From assembly GCA_022571175.1 (NCBI GenBank), contig JACZYI010000025.1:1-14750 (forward strand): a DNA stretch of 14,750 nucleotides. The letters run 5' to 3'. The stretch comes from Pseudomonadota bacterium (lineage in GTDB: Bacteria > Pseudomonadota > Alphaproteobacteria > Sphingomonadales > SMXR01). A program made the position numbers and the translations under genes. Of the stretch, positions 7,142 through 14,723 are shown in pieces (within the stretch, counting starts at the first letter, position 1; the number at the start of each line of letters is the position of its first letter). The notes under the pieces are model-generated. The model ran no database searches, was not told the DNA's origin, and was given only the letters and a program-made list of their open reading frames with translations.

Positions 7142-7690
7142 TTATGTGCCTGATAGCCTGCTGACTGAAAGATCCAGATTGTGCTGGATAACCTCGGCAA
7201 AACTTCCTTTAGCAGTCTGAAGGTCCAGAGCTGTACGATAGTCAGCAGTGGCTTCTCCCACCCGCCCCGCTACCAAATAGGCGGTGCCACGATTATTCAC
7301 CGCTTGCCAGTGATTGGGATATAGTTCAATCGTCCGGGTGCAGCTTGAAATCGCTTCATCCAGCTCACCGGCGTTGGTCAGGGCCACACAAAGCGCGTTC
7401 ATGGCAAAATAGAGATGAGTCTCATCTCCTCTCCTGATATTATATTTTACCTGTTCCAGAAAATTGCGCGCCAGAACCACCGCATCGTTGGCATGTCCTG
7501 TCTGTAAAAGACGGCGAATTTCAGAAATTTCTCCCGGAGGTGCAAGCCAAAGTGACAACACCGGATAGGCGCTGGAATCGATGCGGCTACCGGTTTGCGC
7601 TGAGGCTGATGAAATGCTCAGGCCCGAGAAAATCAGGATGGTGAGAGCGATGCTGAAAGACATGAGATTTATTTTTATGGGTCTTGTCAT
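7142..7690 (-). CDS. Exported small TPR protein
   Basis: A 182-residue protein with a signal peptide (residues 1-31, cleavage likely after SSASA). The mature part is mostly helical: an EIRRLLQTGHANDAVVLARNFL helix pair (57-78) and two recognisable tetratricopeptide units at about 92-125 (NALCVALTNAGELDEAISSC) and 128-161 (AVNNRGTAYLVAGRVGEATA). Tetratricopeptide repeats bind other proteins, so a periplasmic scaffold or adaptor role is inferred; nothing in the sequence names a partner. AAGGAAA lies a few bases before the ATG. It converges on the acetamidase gene and diverges from the small exported protein at 7889. The family is common in alphaproteobacteria as single secreted TPR genes. Confidence 0.83.
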   Translation of the reverse strand: MTRPIKINLMSFSIALTILIFSGLSISSASAQTGSRIDSSAYPVLSLWLAPPGEISEIRRLLQTGHANDAVVLARNFLEQVKYNIRRGDETHLYFAMNALCVALTNAGELDEAISSCTRTIELYPNHWQAVNNRGTAYLVAGRVGEATADYRTALDLQTAKGSFAEVIQHNLDLSVSRLSGT

Positions 7691-7733
7691 GATAGTTTCC
7701 TTTCTGCGTTTTTAGACTCGTCTGTCGGCTAAA

Positions 7734-7761
7734 GGATTAGCACTTTAAGGATTTTCCACAA
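7734..7761 (-). promoter_or_regulatory. Candidate promoter for the TPR gene
   Basis: On the minus strand TTGTGG (7756-7761) is followed after a short spacer by GCTAATCC (7734-7741), resembling the Caulobacter-type housekeeping -10 GCTANAWC. The -35 is weak. It overlaps copy 2 of the AT-rich repeat. Pattern inference only. Confidence 0.27.
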
Positions 7762-7769
7762 ATAAAACT
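7749..7769. repeat. Copy 2 of the ~20-bp AT-rich repeated motif
   Basis: Same as 5624-5643 except for one inserted C after GGATTTT. It lies 59 bases upstream of the TPR start and about 120 bases upstream of the gene at 7889. This copy is not near a start codon in use, so it is not explained by translation signals. Confidence 0.42.
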
Positions 7770-7773
7770 GGCT

Positions 7774-7803
7774 CGGGCTTGATCTAAAGATATCTAAAGC
7801 CCG
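7774..7803. repeat. Inverted repeat containing a direct repeat in a divergent promoter region
   Basis: CGGGCTT (7774-7780) and AAGCCCG (7797-7803) form a 7-bp dyad. Between and overlapping the arms are two direct copies of ATCTAAAG (7782-7789 and 7792-7799), two bases apart. Divergent genes flank it, so a terminator is not needed here. An operator shared by the two genes is a reasonable guess. Confidence 0.35.
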
Positions 7804-7888
7804 GGGTGGGCTATTTTCTTCTGGTGGTGGAAACGAAGGCGGACTAGGCTTCTCGCCACATATTCCATACTCTGGGAAGGATTTTGCC

Positions 7889-8281
7889 GTGAATAAACTC
7901 ACAATATTGTGTTTTCTGATTTTCTCGATTATTGCCCCAACGGACGCAACCGCCACTGATCAGACCCGGCCCGTGATCGATATGATCATCGCCGATGTGA
8001 ACGGTGATCTGCAGGGTTTTCTCGAACGAATGAACAGAGTGGAGGCGGTTGCGCATCGTTTGGGCCTGCCCGCCAAGCTTCGTGTGTTGCAAGCCACGTT
8101 CGCTGGCCCCAAGAACGGCGAGATTTATCTGCTCTGGGAATTGCCGTCATTTAACGCTTTTGCTGACGCTGAGACCAAGCTGCATCAGGACGCAGAATTC
8201 CTGGCTATCCTCGATGAGATGGGCGCTGCCGGACAGAGTTTTACCTCCGAGCTGTTGGCGGTGGAAGTAACGCTGGAATAG
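7889..8281 (+). CDS. Small exported protein with a possible dimeric alpha/beta-barrel fold
   Basis: A 130-residue protein starting at GTG 7889, with GGGAAGG ending eight bases upstream. Residues 1-22 (MNKLTILCFLIFSIIAPTDATA) form a signal peptide. The mature ~108 residues have the layout beta (VIDMIIADV), helix (DLQGFLERMNRVEAVAHRLG), beta (KLRVLQATFAG), beta (EIYLLWELP), helix (SFNAFADAETKLHQDAEFLAILDEM), beta (SELLAVEVTL). This matches ferredoxin-like dimeric alpha/beta-barrel proteins such as ABM or EthD types. The match is by pattern of secondary structure only. No catalytic residue or heme ligand can be assigned. The permease gene follows 208 bases later on the same strand, but the gap holds an inverted repeat and makes a shared operon uncertain. 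Confidence 0.7.
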   Translation: MNKLTILCFLIFSIIAPTDATATDQTRPVIDMIIADVNGDLQGFLERMNRVEAVAHRLGLPAKLRVLQATFAGPKNGEIYLLWELPSFNAFADAETKLHQDAEFLAILDEMGAAGQSFTSELLAVEVTLE

Positions 8282-8309
8282 AAGCTGTCTCCCTTTAATT
8301 TGTACGGAT

Positions 8310-8328
8310 TCGGACAAATCATGTCCGA
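8310..8328 (+). repeat. Inverted repeat downstream of the small exported protein gene
   Basis: TCGGACA (8310-8316) and TGTCCGA (8322-8328) pair perfectly around a five-base loop, 29 bases after the stop codon at 8281. An 8-bp palindrome, ACGATCGT, follows at 8335-8342. No T run follows, so this is either a weak terminator or a regulator-binding dyad ahead of the permease gene. Confidence 0.38.
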
Positions 8329-8378
8329 TATCGAACGATCGTGTCTGAACTTCAAATCCAAATTCATATTAACGCATT

Positions 8379-8397
8379 GTATTTTAAGAATAAAACT
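8379..8397. repeat. Possible copy 3 of the AT-rich repeated motif (loose match)
   Basis: GTATTTT followed by AAGAATAAAACT. It shares the ATTTT and AATAAAACT ends with the copies at 5624 and 7749 but differs in the middle. It lies about 93 bases upstream of the permease start. Low complexity makes chance a serious alternative. Confidence 0.22.
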
Positions 8398-8489
8398 CAC
8401 TGAATTACTTGGTACAATCTTTGCATAATACAATGTCAGTGGGGGAATCCGCCCAGGAATGTGGGCCGGAACGATGGCAGGAGGGCATT

Positions 8490-10937
8490 GTGATCAAAGA
8501 AGTCTTAAAATCAATATATCGGCAGTTTATCCAAAAACCCACATTGTCCATATTAAACATTATCGGCCTTGCCGGTGGCATCGCCACTTTCAGTCTGATT
8601 TTGATTTATGCCAGTGATCAGATGAATTTTGATGATTGGGTAGAGAATAGCGAAAATCTTTACCGTATCGACGGGCGTTTTCTGACCTCGCCATCGGGTG
8701 GTTACACATGGGCCACTATGGGGCCGTTAAAACCTGCGCTGGATGCAGATTTTCCCGAGGTCGTAATTTCGGCCCGACTGAGCCTCCTGAACTGGCCTGT
8801 AAAGCGGGGTGAGTTTGTGAATTATGATCAAATCTCTCTCGTCGATGAAGAATTTCTGGAATTATTCAGTCTTGATTTTGTATTGGGCGAACAAGAGACT
8901 GCGATCGCAACGCCATCCTCTGTGATATTGTCGGAGACAATGGCGACCAAATATTTTGGCGAGGTGAATCCAATTGGTGAAACCCTGACCATTAACGGTA
9001 ATCTGGACTATGTGGTCACCGGGGTTTTCAGGGACTTGCCCGATAATACTGATTTGACTCTCGATATTATCATTCAATCTCGTGAAGAACTGGCTTCAAA
9101 CTCCACCAGCTGGAACGACATTGGGGTGCAGACTTTTGTCCGGCTGGACGAAAATGCCAGCATCGCGGATGTTAACGAAAAACTGGCGGTTCTTGTTGAT
9201 CAAAACAGGCCTTTCATCGGTGGTGCCCCCGGTGATATGCGTGAAATATTCATGTTATTCCTGCAGCCTTTTGATGACATTCACTTAGGCGCCAGCGGCA
9301 GAACAGCAAGTAACCCCATGGGTAATTACGCCATGATCTATGGATTTCTGGCGGTGGCAGTGATTGTGCTGGCTATCTCTGCCTTCAATTTTGTGTCCAT
9401 GGCCACCGCGCGTGCACTGGAAAGGGAGCGTGAAATTTGCCTGCGCAAGGTGGCGGGTGCCAAGCGGGGTCAGATTATTCGTTATGTCTTGGGAGAATCC
9501 ATTGCCCAAACGCTGCTGGCGACAATTATTGGCTTGGGATTAGCCATTGAAGTCCTGCCCATATTTGGTCAGATGGTTGATCGTAGTTTTACCCTGTCGG
9601 ATTTTCTGCAACCGGAAATTCTGGCATTTATCCTGTTCGGGAGTCTTTTTCTGGGGTTGTTCTCAGGATTATATCCGGCTCTTTTTATATCAAATTTTCA
9701 CCCGGCACGGTTTTTAACGGGTGGGCGAAGTCAAAGAACTGGTCTGGCGCGGCTGCGGTCCAGTCTTGTTTTTGTCCAATTTGTAGTCTCGATCAGCTTC
9801 ATTGTTGGCTCGGTGACAATTTCCCAGCAGATGGATCATATCAACAGACTTGATCTGGGCTTTGACCAAAATAATCTGGCAATTCTGAGGGGTATCAACA
9901 GAGCGGAAACAGCCTCACTGGCCGAGGCCCTGAAAAGGGAAATTAAACAGGTGCCGGGTGTTCTGTCAGTCACCCGCACCAGCGTGGCTCCCATGGATAA
10001 TTCTACATCCATGGAAGGTTTCTATTCAAAACATATAGAACGGAAGCTGGGCCCTGGAGCCCGTCTGGTGGCCATAGACTATGAATTTATTGAGACCATG
10101 GGCATGACTTTAACCCAAGGGCGTGTTCTGGATGAGCGTTTTGCTGAAGATATGACAATACTGGATGGTTACGCCGATCCTGCCACAGTTCCTCTGAACA
10201 GAAATGTCATTATCAGCGAGGTCCTGGCCAACGCTTTAGGATATGGCGAAAGTCAGGACATTATTGGCGAGCAAATTCAATTGTCACTGGTTAGCGGGGG
10301 TGGTCAGTTCTTGGCGGTTGTAGGTGTGGTCAGGGGAATGAGTTTTGCCTCGGCCCGCTCAGGCATAAATGGTCAGATATATTATCACGACCCGGCAAGC
10401 CTTGGTATTATGGTCATTCGATTCTCTCCCGGTGCTCAGGCTAACGCAATGGTCGCTATTGGCGAGATTTGGGCGAACATGTATCCGGATACACCCATAC
10501 GTACTGATTTTATGGAAGAACGGGTGGAGCGCCTTTATCAGACCGAGCAACAGCAATTGCAGCTTTTCTCTGTTTTTTCAGGGCTGGCAGTCCTGCTTTC
10601 ATCCATTGGACTTATTGGGCTGGTGATGAATTCGGTCTCTCACCGCATCAAGGAAATCAGTCTGCGCCGCGTGATGGGTGCAAAAGTCAGTGACATTATC
10701 AAGCTCTTCACCTGGCAATATTCAAAGCCCGTCCTCTTGGCCAACATTCCAGCATGGATGATCGCTTTTTATTATCTGAATGGCTGGCTTGAGAAATATT
10801 CCGAGCGCATTGACATGAGTCCCGGGCTTTATGTGCTCGCAGGTGCGGCTATTCTGGCGGTGACCATGGCCCTCATTTTGACTCTTGTGACACGATCAGC
10901 CCTGACATCCCCCGCCATGGCCTTGAGATATGAATAG
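8490..10937 (+). CDS. FtsX/MacB-type ABC transporter permease (tandem FtsX domains)
   Basis: An 815-residue inner-membrane protein. GTG 8490 is preferred: AGGAGGG ends four bases upstream and MIKEVLKSIYRQFIQKPTLSILNIIG is the usual family N-terminus; earlier in-frame starts add a polar tail. Predicted membrane segments are near 19-41, 281-303, 338-358, 377-399, 425-445, 694-715, 747-767 and 780-802. Two periplasmic MacB-PCD-like domains lie at about 42-280 and 446-690, giving two tandem FtsX units. The cytoplasmic loops REREICLRKVAGAKRGQII (312-330) and HRIKEISLRRVMGAKVSDII (718-737) are the expected coupling helices for an ATPase. Such permeases act mechanically or export lipids, peptides or drugs; the substrate here is unknown. 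No ATP-binding subunit gene is adjacent, which is odd. It ends five bases from the end of the convergent PD40 gene. Confidence 0.93.
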   Translation: MIKEVLKSIYRQFIQKPTLSILNIIGLAGGIATFSLILIYASDQMNFDDWVENSENLYRIDGRFLTSPSGGYTWATMGPLKPALDADFPEVVISARLSLLNWPVKRGEFVNYDQISLVDEEFLELFSLDFVLGEQETAIATPSSVILSETMATKYFGEVNPIGETLTINGNLDYVVTGVFRDLPDNTDLTLDIIIQSREELASNSTSWNDIGVQTFVRLDENASIADVNEKLAVLVDQNRPFIGGAPGDMREIFMLFLQPFDDIHLGASGRTASNPMGNYAMIYGFLAVAVIVLAISAFNFVSMATARALEREREICLRKVAGAKRGQIIRYVLGESIAQTLLATIIGLGLAIEVLPIFGQMVDRSFTLSDFLQPEILAFILFGSLFLGLFSGLYPALFISNFHPARFLTGGRSQRTGLARLRSSLVFVQFVVSISFIVGSVTISQQMDHINRLDLGFDQNNLAILRGINRAETASLAEALKREIKQVPGVLSVTRTSVAPMDNSTSMEGFYSKHIERKLGPGARLVAIDYEFIETMGMTLTQGRVLDERFAEDMTILDGYADPATVPLNRNVIISEVLANALGYGESQDIIGEQIQLSLVSGGGQFLAVVGVVRGMSFASARSGINGQIYYHDPASLGIMVIRFSPGAQANAMVAIGEIWANMYPDTPIRTDFMEERVERLYQTEQQQLQLFSVFSGLAVLLSSIGLIGLVMNSVSHRIKEISLRRVMGAKVSDIIKLFTWQYSKPVLLANIPAWMIAFYYLNGWLEKYSERIDMSPGLYVLAGAAILAVTMALILTLVTRSALTSPAMALRYE

Positions 10938-10942
10938 GTGAG

Positions 10943-11839
10943 CTAATTCAGGCCTATCGCCTTCAGGCGCACGCGGTAAATATCACCTGGGTCAGTGTCG
11001 GTCATTCCTGGTTTGGGTCTATTGGACGTAAAATAAAGATAGTCACCGTCTGGAGACAGGGCCGGGGCAAATTCCCGATATTCCGTATTCACCAAAGGCA
11101 GATGTTTAGCTTCGGACCAGCCTTCACCTATACGCATATGCACATAGAGATCACCAGAACCCAGATGACCGGGCAGGGCGTCGCTGGCAATGATGATAAA
11201 ATTGCCGTCAGGAGCAATGAGCGCATTTGAATCCGACCCTTCCGTATTGATGGGAGCCGGAAGTGCTGCTGGCAATCTATAACCGCCATGGTCGCGGGCA
11301 GAGGCGTAAATATCGAGCGAGCCAGCCATTCCTCCCGGCCTGTCAGATGAGAAATAGAGAATGCCGTCAGGCGCCATGACCGGAAATGTCTCGGTTGCTT
11401 CCGTATTAACAGGCGCACCGGGATTCCAGGGTTCCCCCCATCCATCTCGGGTTTTTTCCGAAATCCATATATCCCAGTCCTTGGCTTCATCGCCGTTCAC
11501 TGGCCGGTCCGACTGGAAAAACATTTGTTGGCCATCCGGTGAGATAAAGGCATCAAGGTCTCGATAGGGTCCGGCAAACGAAACAGGCTCGGGTTCGCGC
11601 CAATCACCATCGATAAAATGAGAAACCATTATGATGCTGCTGGAGAAGCCGTCACCTATTTTCGCGAAATAGAAAGTCAAACCATCGGGTGAAAAGCTGG
11701 CACCCAATTCAAATCCGTCACTGGAAATAATGCCCGGGGCAAAAATCTCCACACCTTCCTCATAGGCTGTTGCGGGTGCCACCACGGCCAACGAAAACGC
11801 CAAGGCTATAATCAGGCTGATATATTTTTTCAGTTCCAT
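10943..11839 (-). CDS. Exported PD40 beta-propeller protein
   Basis: A 298-residue protein with a signal peptide (residues 1-25, cleavage after APATA). Five PD40/TolB-like repeats with the (S/A)PDG core are visible at about 49-60 (FSPDGLTFYFAK), 99-112 (ISPDGQQMFFQSDRP), 156-168 (APDGILYFSSDRP), 209-220 (APDGNFIIIASD) and 261-274 (LSPDGDYLYFTSNRP), covering nearly the whole mature protein. It should fold as a small periplasmic propeller; there is no OmpA-like or hydrolase domain. Such propellers bind proteins or peptides. The start codon lies ten bases inside the dehydratase gene, with GAGGGGA five bases upstream, so it is the last gene of a translationally coupled operon. Its job beside a cytoplasmic amino-acid enzyme and an aminopeptidase is unknown. 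Confidence 0.85.
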   Translation of the reverse strand: MELKKYISLIIALAFSLAVVAPATAYEEGVEIFAPGIISSDGFELGASFSPDGLTFYFAKIGDGFSSSIIMVSHFIDGDWREPEPVSFAGPYRDLDAFISPDGQQMFFQSDRPVNGDEAKDWDIWISEKTRDGWGEPWNPGAPVNTEATETFPVMAPDGILYFSSDRPGGMAGSLDIYASARDHGGYRLPAALPAPINTEGSDSNALIAPDGNFIIIASDALPGHLGSGDLYVHMRIGEGWSEAKHLPLVNTEYREFAPALSPDGDYLYFTSNRPKPGMTDTDPGDIYRVRLKAIGLN

Positions 11840-12795
11840 TTCAATCCCCTCAATTGCGACAGGTCCAGATTACCGCCCGACAAAACACAGGCGATGTTTG
11901 CTCCCTCTGGAATGTCAAATCTCTGGTGCATGAGAGCTGCCACACTGGCCACGGCAGCACCCTCGGCGCTCATTTTGGCGCGTTCCATGACCCAGAGGAT
12001 GGTCTCGAAAATTTCCTCGTCACTCACCAGCACAATTTCATCCACAAACTCCTGAACGGTCCGCAAGGTATGTTCACCTACCTGCTTAACCACCAGCCCA
12101 TCGATGATACAAGTCACATTATCGAGTTTGATACGTTTGCCTGCCTCGACACTGTTTTTCATGGCGGGAGCGCCTGATGATTCCACACCGATTATTTTCA
12201 CATCCGGTTTTTGCAGTTTGATGGCCATTGAAATGCCCGAGATCAAACCACCGCCCCCGATGGGCACCACAACAATATCCACATCGGGTAAATCCTGAAG
12301 AATTTCCAGCCCCACACCGCCCTGACCGGCGATCAAAAGAGGATTATCGAACGGGTGCACATAAATCTGGCCCTGTTCCTTTTGAATTTCGAGAGACTTT
12401 TCATAGGCATCATCCCAAATTTCACCATGCAGAATAACCTCGGCACCATAGCCGCGCGTGGCATCTATCTTGCTCTGGGTCGCATTAGCCGCCATCACAA
12501 CCGTGGCGGACACGCCATAGACACGCGCCGCATAAGCCACACCCTGAGCGTGATTGCCCGCAGAGGAACAGATCAGACCCCGTTTCCGGTCCTCTGCTGA
12601 CATATTGGCCAGAACATTAAGAGGCCCACGTATTTTGTAGGAACCGGTTTTCTGGAAAAGCTCGGCTTTGAGATGGATATTGGCCCCTGTCATCTGGCTG
12701 AGGGTTCTGTTGGTCAAAAGAGGCGTGTGATGCACATGGTTCCGCGCATTTTCATAGGCCTTTTCAAAATCAGAGAGGTCGAGCAAAGCCATCAT
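11830..12795 (-). CDS. PLP-dependent threonine/serine dehydratase (ammonia-lyase)
   Basis: A 321-residue cytoplasmic fold-type II PLP enzyme that deaminates threonine to 2-oxobutyrate and ammonia, and usually serine to pyruvate. Lys54 in QKTGSYKIRG forms the Schiff base. SSAGNHAQG (77-85) is the substrate loop, GGGG at 180-183 binds the PLP phosphate, SAEGA (276-280) supplies the conserved Glu, and SGGN at 306-309 closes the site. There is no C-terminal ACT regulatory domain, so it is of the short catabolic kind (TdcB-like) and not the isoleucine-feedback IlvA form. Serine racemase or 3-hydroxyaspartate dehydratase activity cannot be excluded by sequence. ATG 12795 overlaps the TGA of the upstream aminopeptidase gene by four bases (ATGA), and its own 3' end overlaps the PD40 gene by ten, so the three are an operon. 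Confidence 0.92.
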   Translation of the reverse strand: MMALLDLSDFEKAYENARNHVHHTPLLTNRTLSQMTGANIHLKAELFQKTGSYKIRGPLNVLANMSAEDRKRGLICSSAGNHAQGVAYAARVYGVSATVVMAANATQSKIDATRGYGAEVILHGEIWDDAYEKSLEIQKEQGQIYVHPFDNPLLIAGQGGVGLEILQDLPDVDIVVVPIGGGGLISGISMAIKLQKPDVKIIGVESSGAPAMKNSVEAGKRIKLDNVTCIIDGLVVKQVGEHTLRTVQEFVDEIVLVSDEEIFETILWVMERAKMSAEGAAVASVAALMHQRFDIPEGANIACVLSGGNLDLSQLRGLKWN

Positions 12796-14417
12796 TCAGC
12801 ACTTTCCAATGACGTCCTTAATCCCAGACATTGAGCATCCCTTTGGTGAGATTCCCGCAAGAAGCGCAAGGCGGTTGTATCCTTTACAGTTTCACTGGCC
12901 AACAGTTCCGCGAGCATGGCAACGCTTTTGGTGGTGCAGGCTCCATAAAGCAATGACCCGGCATAAGTGGACAGAAAATAAGGCCCATGGCTTTCACCAA
13001 GTTCGGGCAGGGTGGCCAGAATTTCCGGCAGCAATTCAGCCTGTAATGCACCCTGATGACTTGGAAATAGTGCTCTCATGGCATTTCGAAGCTGCGAAAG
13101 GGGCAGGGGATTATCCAGGCTCCAGATATTCGCGAGCCAGTGACGTTTGTTGCCAAGGTCCGGTTGTCCAGCTTCCGCAATGATCGCCTGCTGCCGTCCG
13201 GCATCGGAACCATCTTTCAGGATTTCTTCTTCTAAAAGCTCAAATGAATCCGGTCTGGCCCATTGATTGAGCTTTGCAATAATGGCCCAGCGGTGAGGTT
13301 GATCCAGCGGCTGCCCGACAAGCTCATTTCCGCCCGATAATATATCTTCCAGTTGGCCGAGGGTTTTATCGCTCCGGGCTTCGGCAATAAAGGCATCAAA
13401 CCAGAGTGTCCTCAGTTCATCATTTTCAAATCTGGTTGCGAGCAGTGTCCTCAAGGCATCCGGAATGCGATCTGCATTTTTGGCATAGAGGGCATCCGAT
13501 GTGGGTGACAGGCGGTCAATCATGGCCAGCACGTTTGAGGCCGCGTTTAGTATTTGCTGCATGACACGTTCATTGGATTCATGTGCCAGATTATTCTCCA
13601 CAAGCGCGAGAAAATCCTCAAATCCGTACTCACCCCTGAGTGTCGCATCCGACAAGCTGTACCAGTACATGGAGCGCAACAGTGGATCATCAATGTTGCT
13701 GATGCCGCGCGGCAGATTTTTTAGGGTAAGAGCGTCCAGTTTTATTTTTGCATATCCCCAGGCGCCATGATTGGGAAAGACCAGATCAGGACAGGTTTGG
13801 TCCAGAGCTTCGGGCACCAATGTCTCAGCTCCATCAATCTGAATGGGTAAAATGGCAATGTTTGAAACAGAACCATCTTCCCCCATGCCATATAGACCCA
13901 CCTGAATATTTTGCTGCCTGAGGGTAGGCAGGTCTTCAGGAGCAGTTTGCAGAATACGAAAGGCGCTGATTTCACCGCCTTCACACGTGTAGGAGGCTTC
14001 CAGACCATTAACGCCTGCTTGATAGAGCCAGTCACGGGCCCAGCCCGTTAAGTCCTGACCGGAAGAGTCTGAAAGAGATGCAATAAAATCATCCAGTTCG
14101 GTATTGGCATAGGAATGTTTTTTCAGATAAGCCGAAACGCCCTGTTGATAAGCTTCAGACCCAATGTAATGGGTGAGCTGATTGAGGGTTGAGGCGCCTT
14201 TACCGTAGGTTATGGAATCAAAGATGGAAAAGAAATCAGCCGTGCTCGGCACAGGGACTTCAATCGGGTGCGTGGTCACAAGTTCATCGGCGGCGAAGGC
14301 GGAAAGATTGCTGTTCAGGTAAAAACCATGCCAGGAATCAGAAAATTCTGTGGCTTCCGAGACTGCCAGAGCCGCCATATAGGTTGCGAAACTTTCATTC
14401 AGCCACAGCCCGTTCCA
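12792..14417 (-). CDS. M1-family aminopeptidase, C-terminal part only (5' end replaced at a chimeric join)
   Basis: About 541 residues of a zinc aminopeptidase of the PepN/ERAP type, which removes N-terminal residues from peptides. Reading begins at WNGLWLNESFATYM, the segment with the third zinc ligand (Glu in WLNE). It continues through the THPIEVPV stretch and ITYGKGAS with the catalytic Tyr, then LSDSSGQDLTGWARDWL and a long helical ERAP1_C-like domain. The N-terminal domain, the GAMEN exopeptidase loop and the HEXXH zinc motif, which should precede WLNE by about 20 residues, are absent: upstream the frame becomes a MATE transporter. As it stands the product would be inactive. The intact gene probably encodes about 850-900 residues, judged from the family. 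The TGA overlaps the start of the dehydratase gene by four bases, so the 3' end is a normal part of the operon. Confidence 0.85.
   Translation of the reverse strand, partial: WNGLWLNESFATYMAALAVSEATEFSDSWHGFYLNSNLSAFAADELVTTHPIEVPVPSTADFFSIFDSITYGKGASTLNQLTHYIGSEAYQQGVSAYLKKHSYANTELDDFIASLSDSSGQDLTGWARDWLYQAGVNGLEASYTCEGGEISAFRILQTAPEDLPTLRQQNIQVGLYGMGEDGSVSNIAILPIQIDGAETLVPEALDQTCPDLVFPNHGAWGYAKIKLDALTLKNLPRGISNIDDPLLRSMYWYSLSDATLRGEYGFEDFLALVENNLAHESNERVMQQILNAASNVLAMIDRLSPTSDALYAKNADRIPDALRTLLATRFENDELRTLWFDAFIAEARSDKTLGQLEDILSGGNELVGQPLDQPHRWAIIAKLNQWARPDSFELLEEEILKDGSDAGRQQAIIAEAGQPDLGNKRHWLANIWSLDNPLPLSQLRNAMRALFPSHQGALQAELLPEILATLPELGESHGPYFLSTYAGSLLYGACTTKSVAMLAELLASETVKDTTALRFLRESHQRDAQCLGLRTSLESAE
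14403..14417. other. Chimeric junction between M1 aminopeptidase and MATE sequence
   Basis: The codons for Trp-Asn-Gly-Leu-Trp at 14403-14417 fit both families: M1 enzymes read WW-x-x-LWLNE here, and MATE proteins have a WNGLW-like stretch after GAGRPERxAAY. GC changes from 48% (240 sampled bases: 14101-14160 and 14221-14400) to 68% (14421-14750). The reading frame is kept across the join. Confidence 0.75.
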
Positions 14418-14723
14418 CCCGTACGCTGCGCACCGCTCGGGGCGACCCGCGCCGAGATTCTGCGACACGTAGGTGTTGATCACGCCGCACAGGCCCAGCG
14501 AGAGCGCCATCACCACGTACGGCAGCATCCCGCCGTTGCCCTGGGCCGCGACATAAACCTCGTCGGGCCCGATCCGCGAGACCATCAGGCTGTCGACCAG
14601 CTGCATCACGGTGTAGCTGGTCATGACGATGATGACCGGCGTTGCGATGATGCCCATCTGGGCGAGCGGTGTGAGCCTGTCGAAGCGCGAAGTCCGGCCC
14701 TCGGTTGTCTGCGGGCTGAGCAT
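14403..14723 (-). pseudogene. N-terminal fragment of a MATE-family efflux transporter, in frame with the M1 aminopeptidase
   Basis: The first ~105 residues of the 643-residue frame are membrane-protein sequence: LAQMGIIATPVIIVMTSYTV (20-39), QLVDSLMVSRIG (41-52), VYVAAQGNGGMLPYVVMALSLG (57-78) and INTYVSQNLGAGRP (82-95), typical of the first two or three helices of MATE (multidrug and toxin extrusion) transporters. I am most reminded of planctomycete members; that is recollection, not a search. The rest of a MATE protein (12 helices, ~450 residues) is missing. The ATG at 14723 has no clear ribosome-binding site, and the frame stays open to the right edge, so the true start may lie further on. 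The stretch 14421-14750 is 68% GC. Confidence 0.7.

Noticed and set aside
8409..8489. Longer N-terminus of the FtsX permease (starts at 8409 or 8433)
   Set aside because: The extra residues are polar and unlike the family; the GTG at 8490 has AGGAGGG upstream and gives the usual N-terminus.
12792..14723. A novel natural MATE-aminopeptidase fusion protein
   Set aside because: The GC step, the loss of HEXXH, the truncation of both partners and the join on a stretch common to both families at the contig end all favour an assembly chimera.
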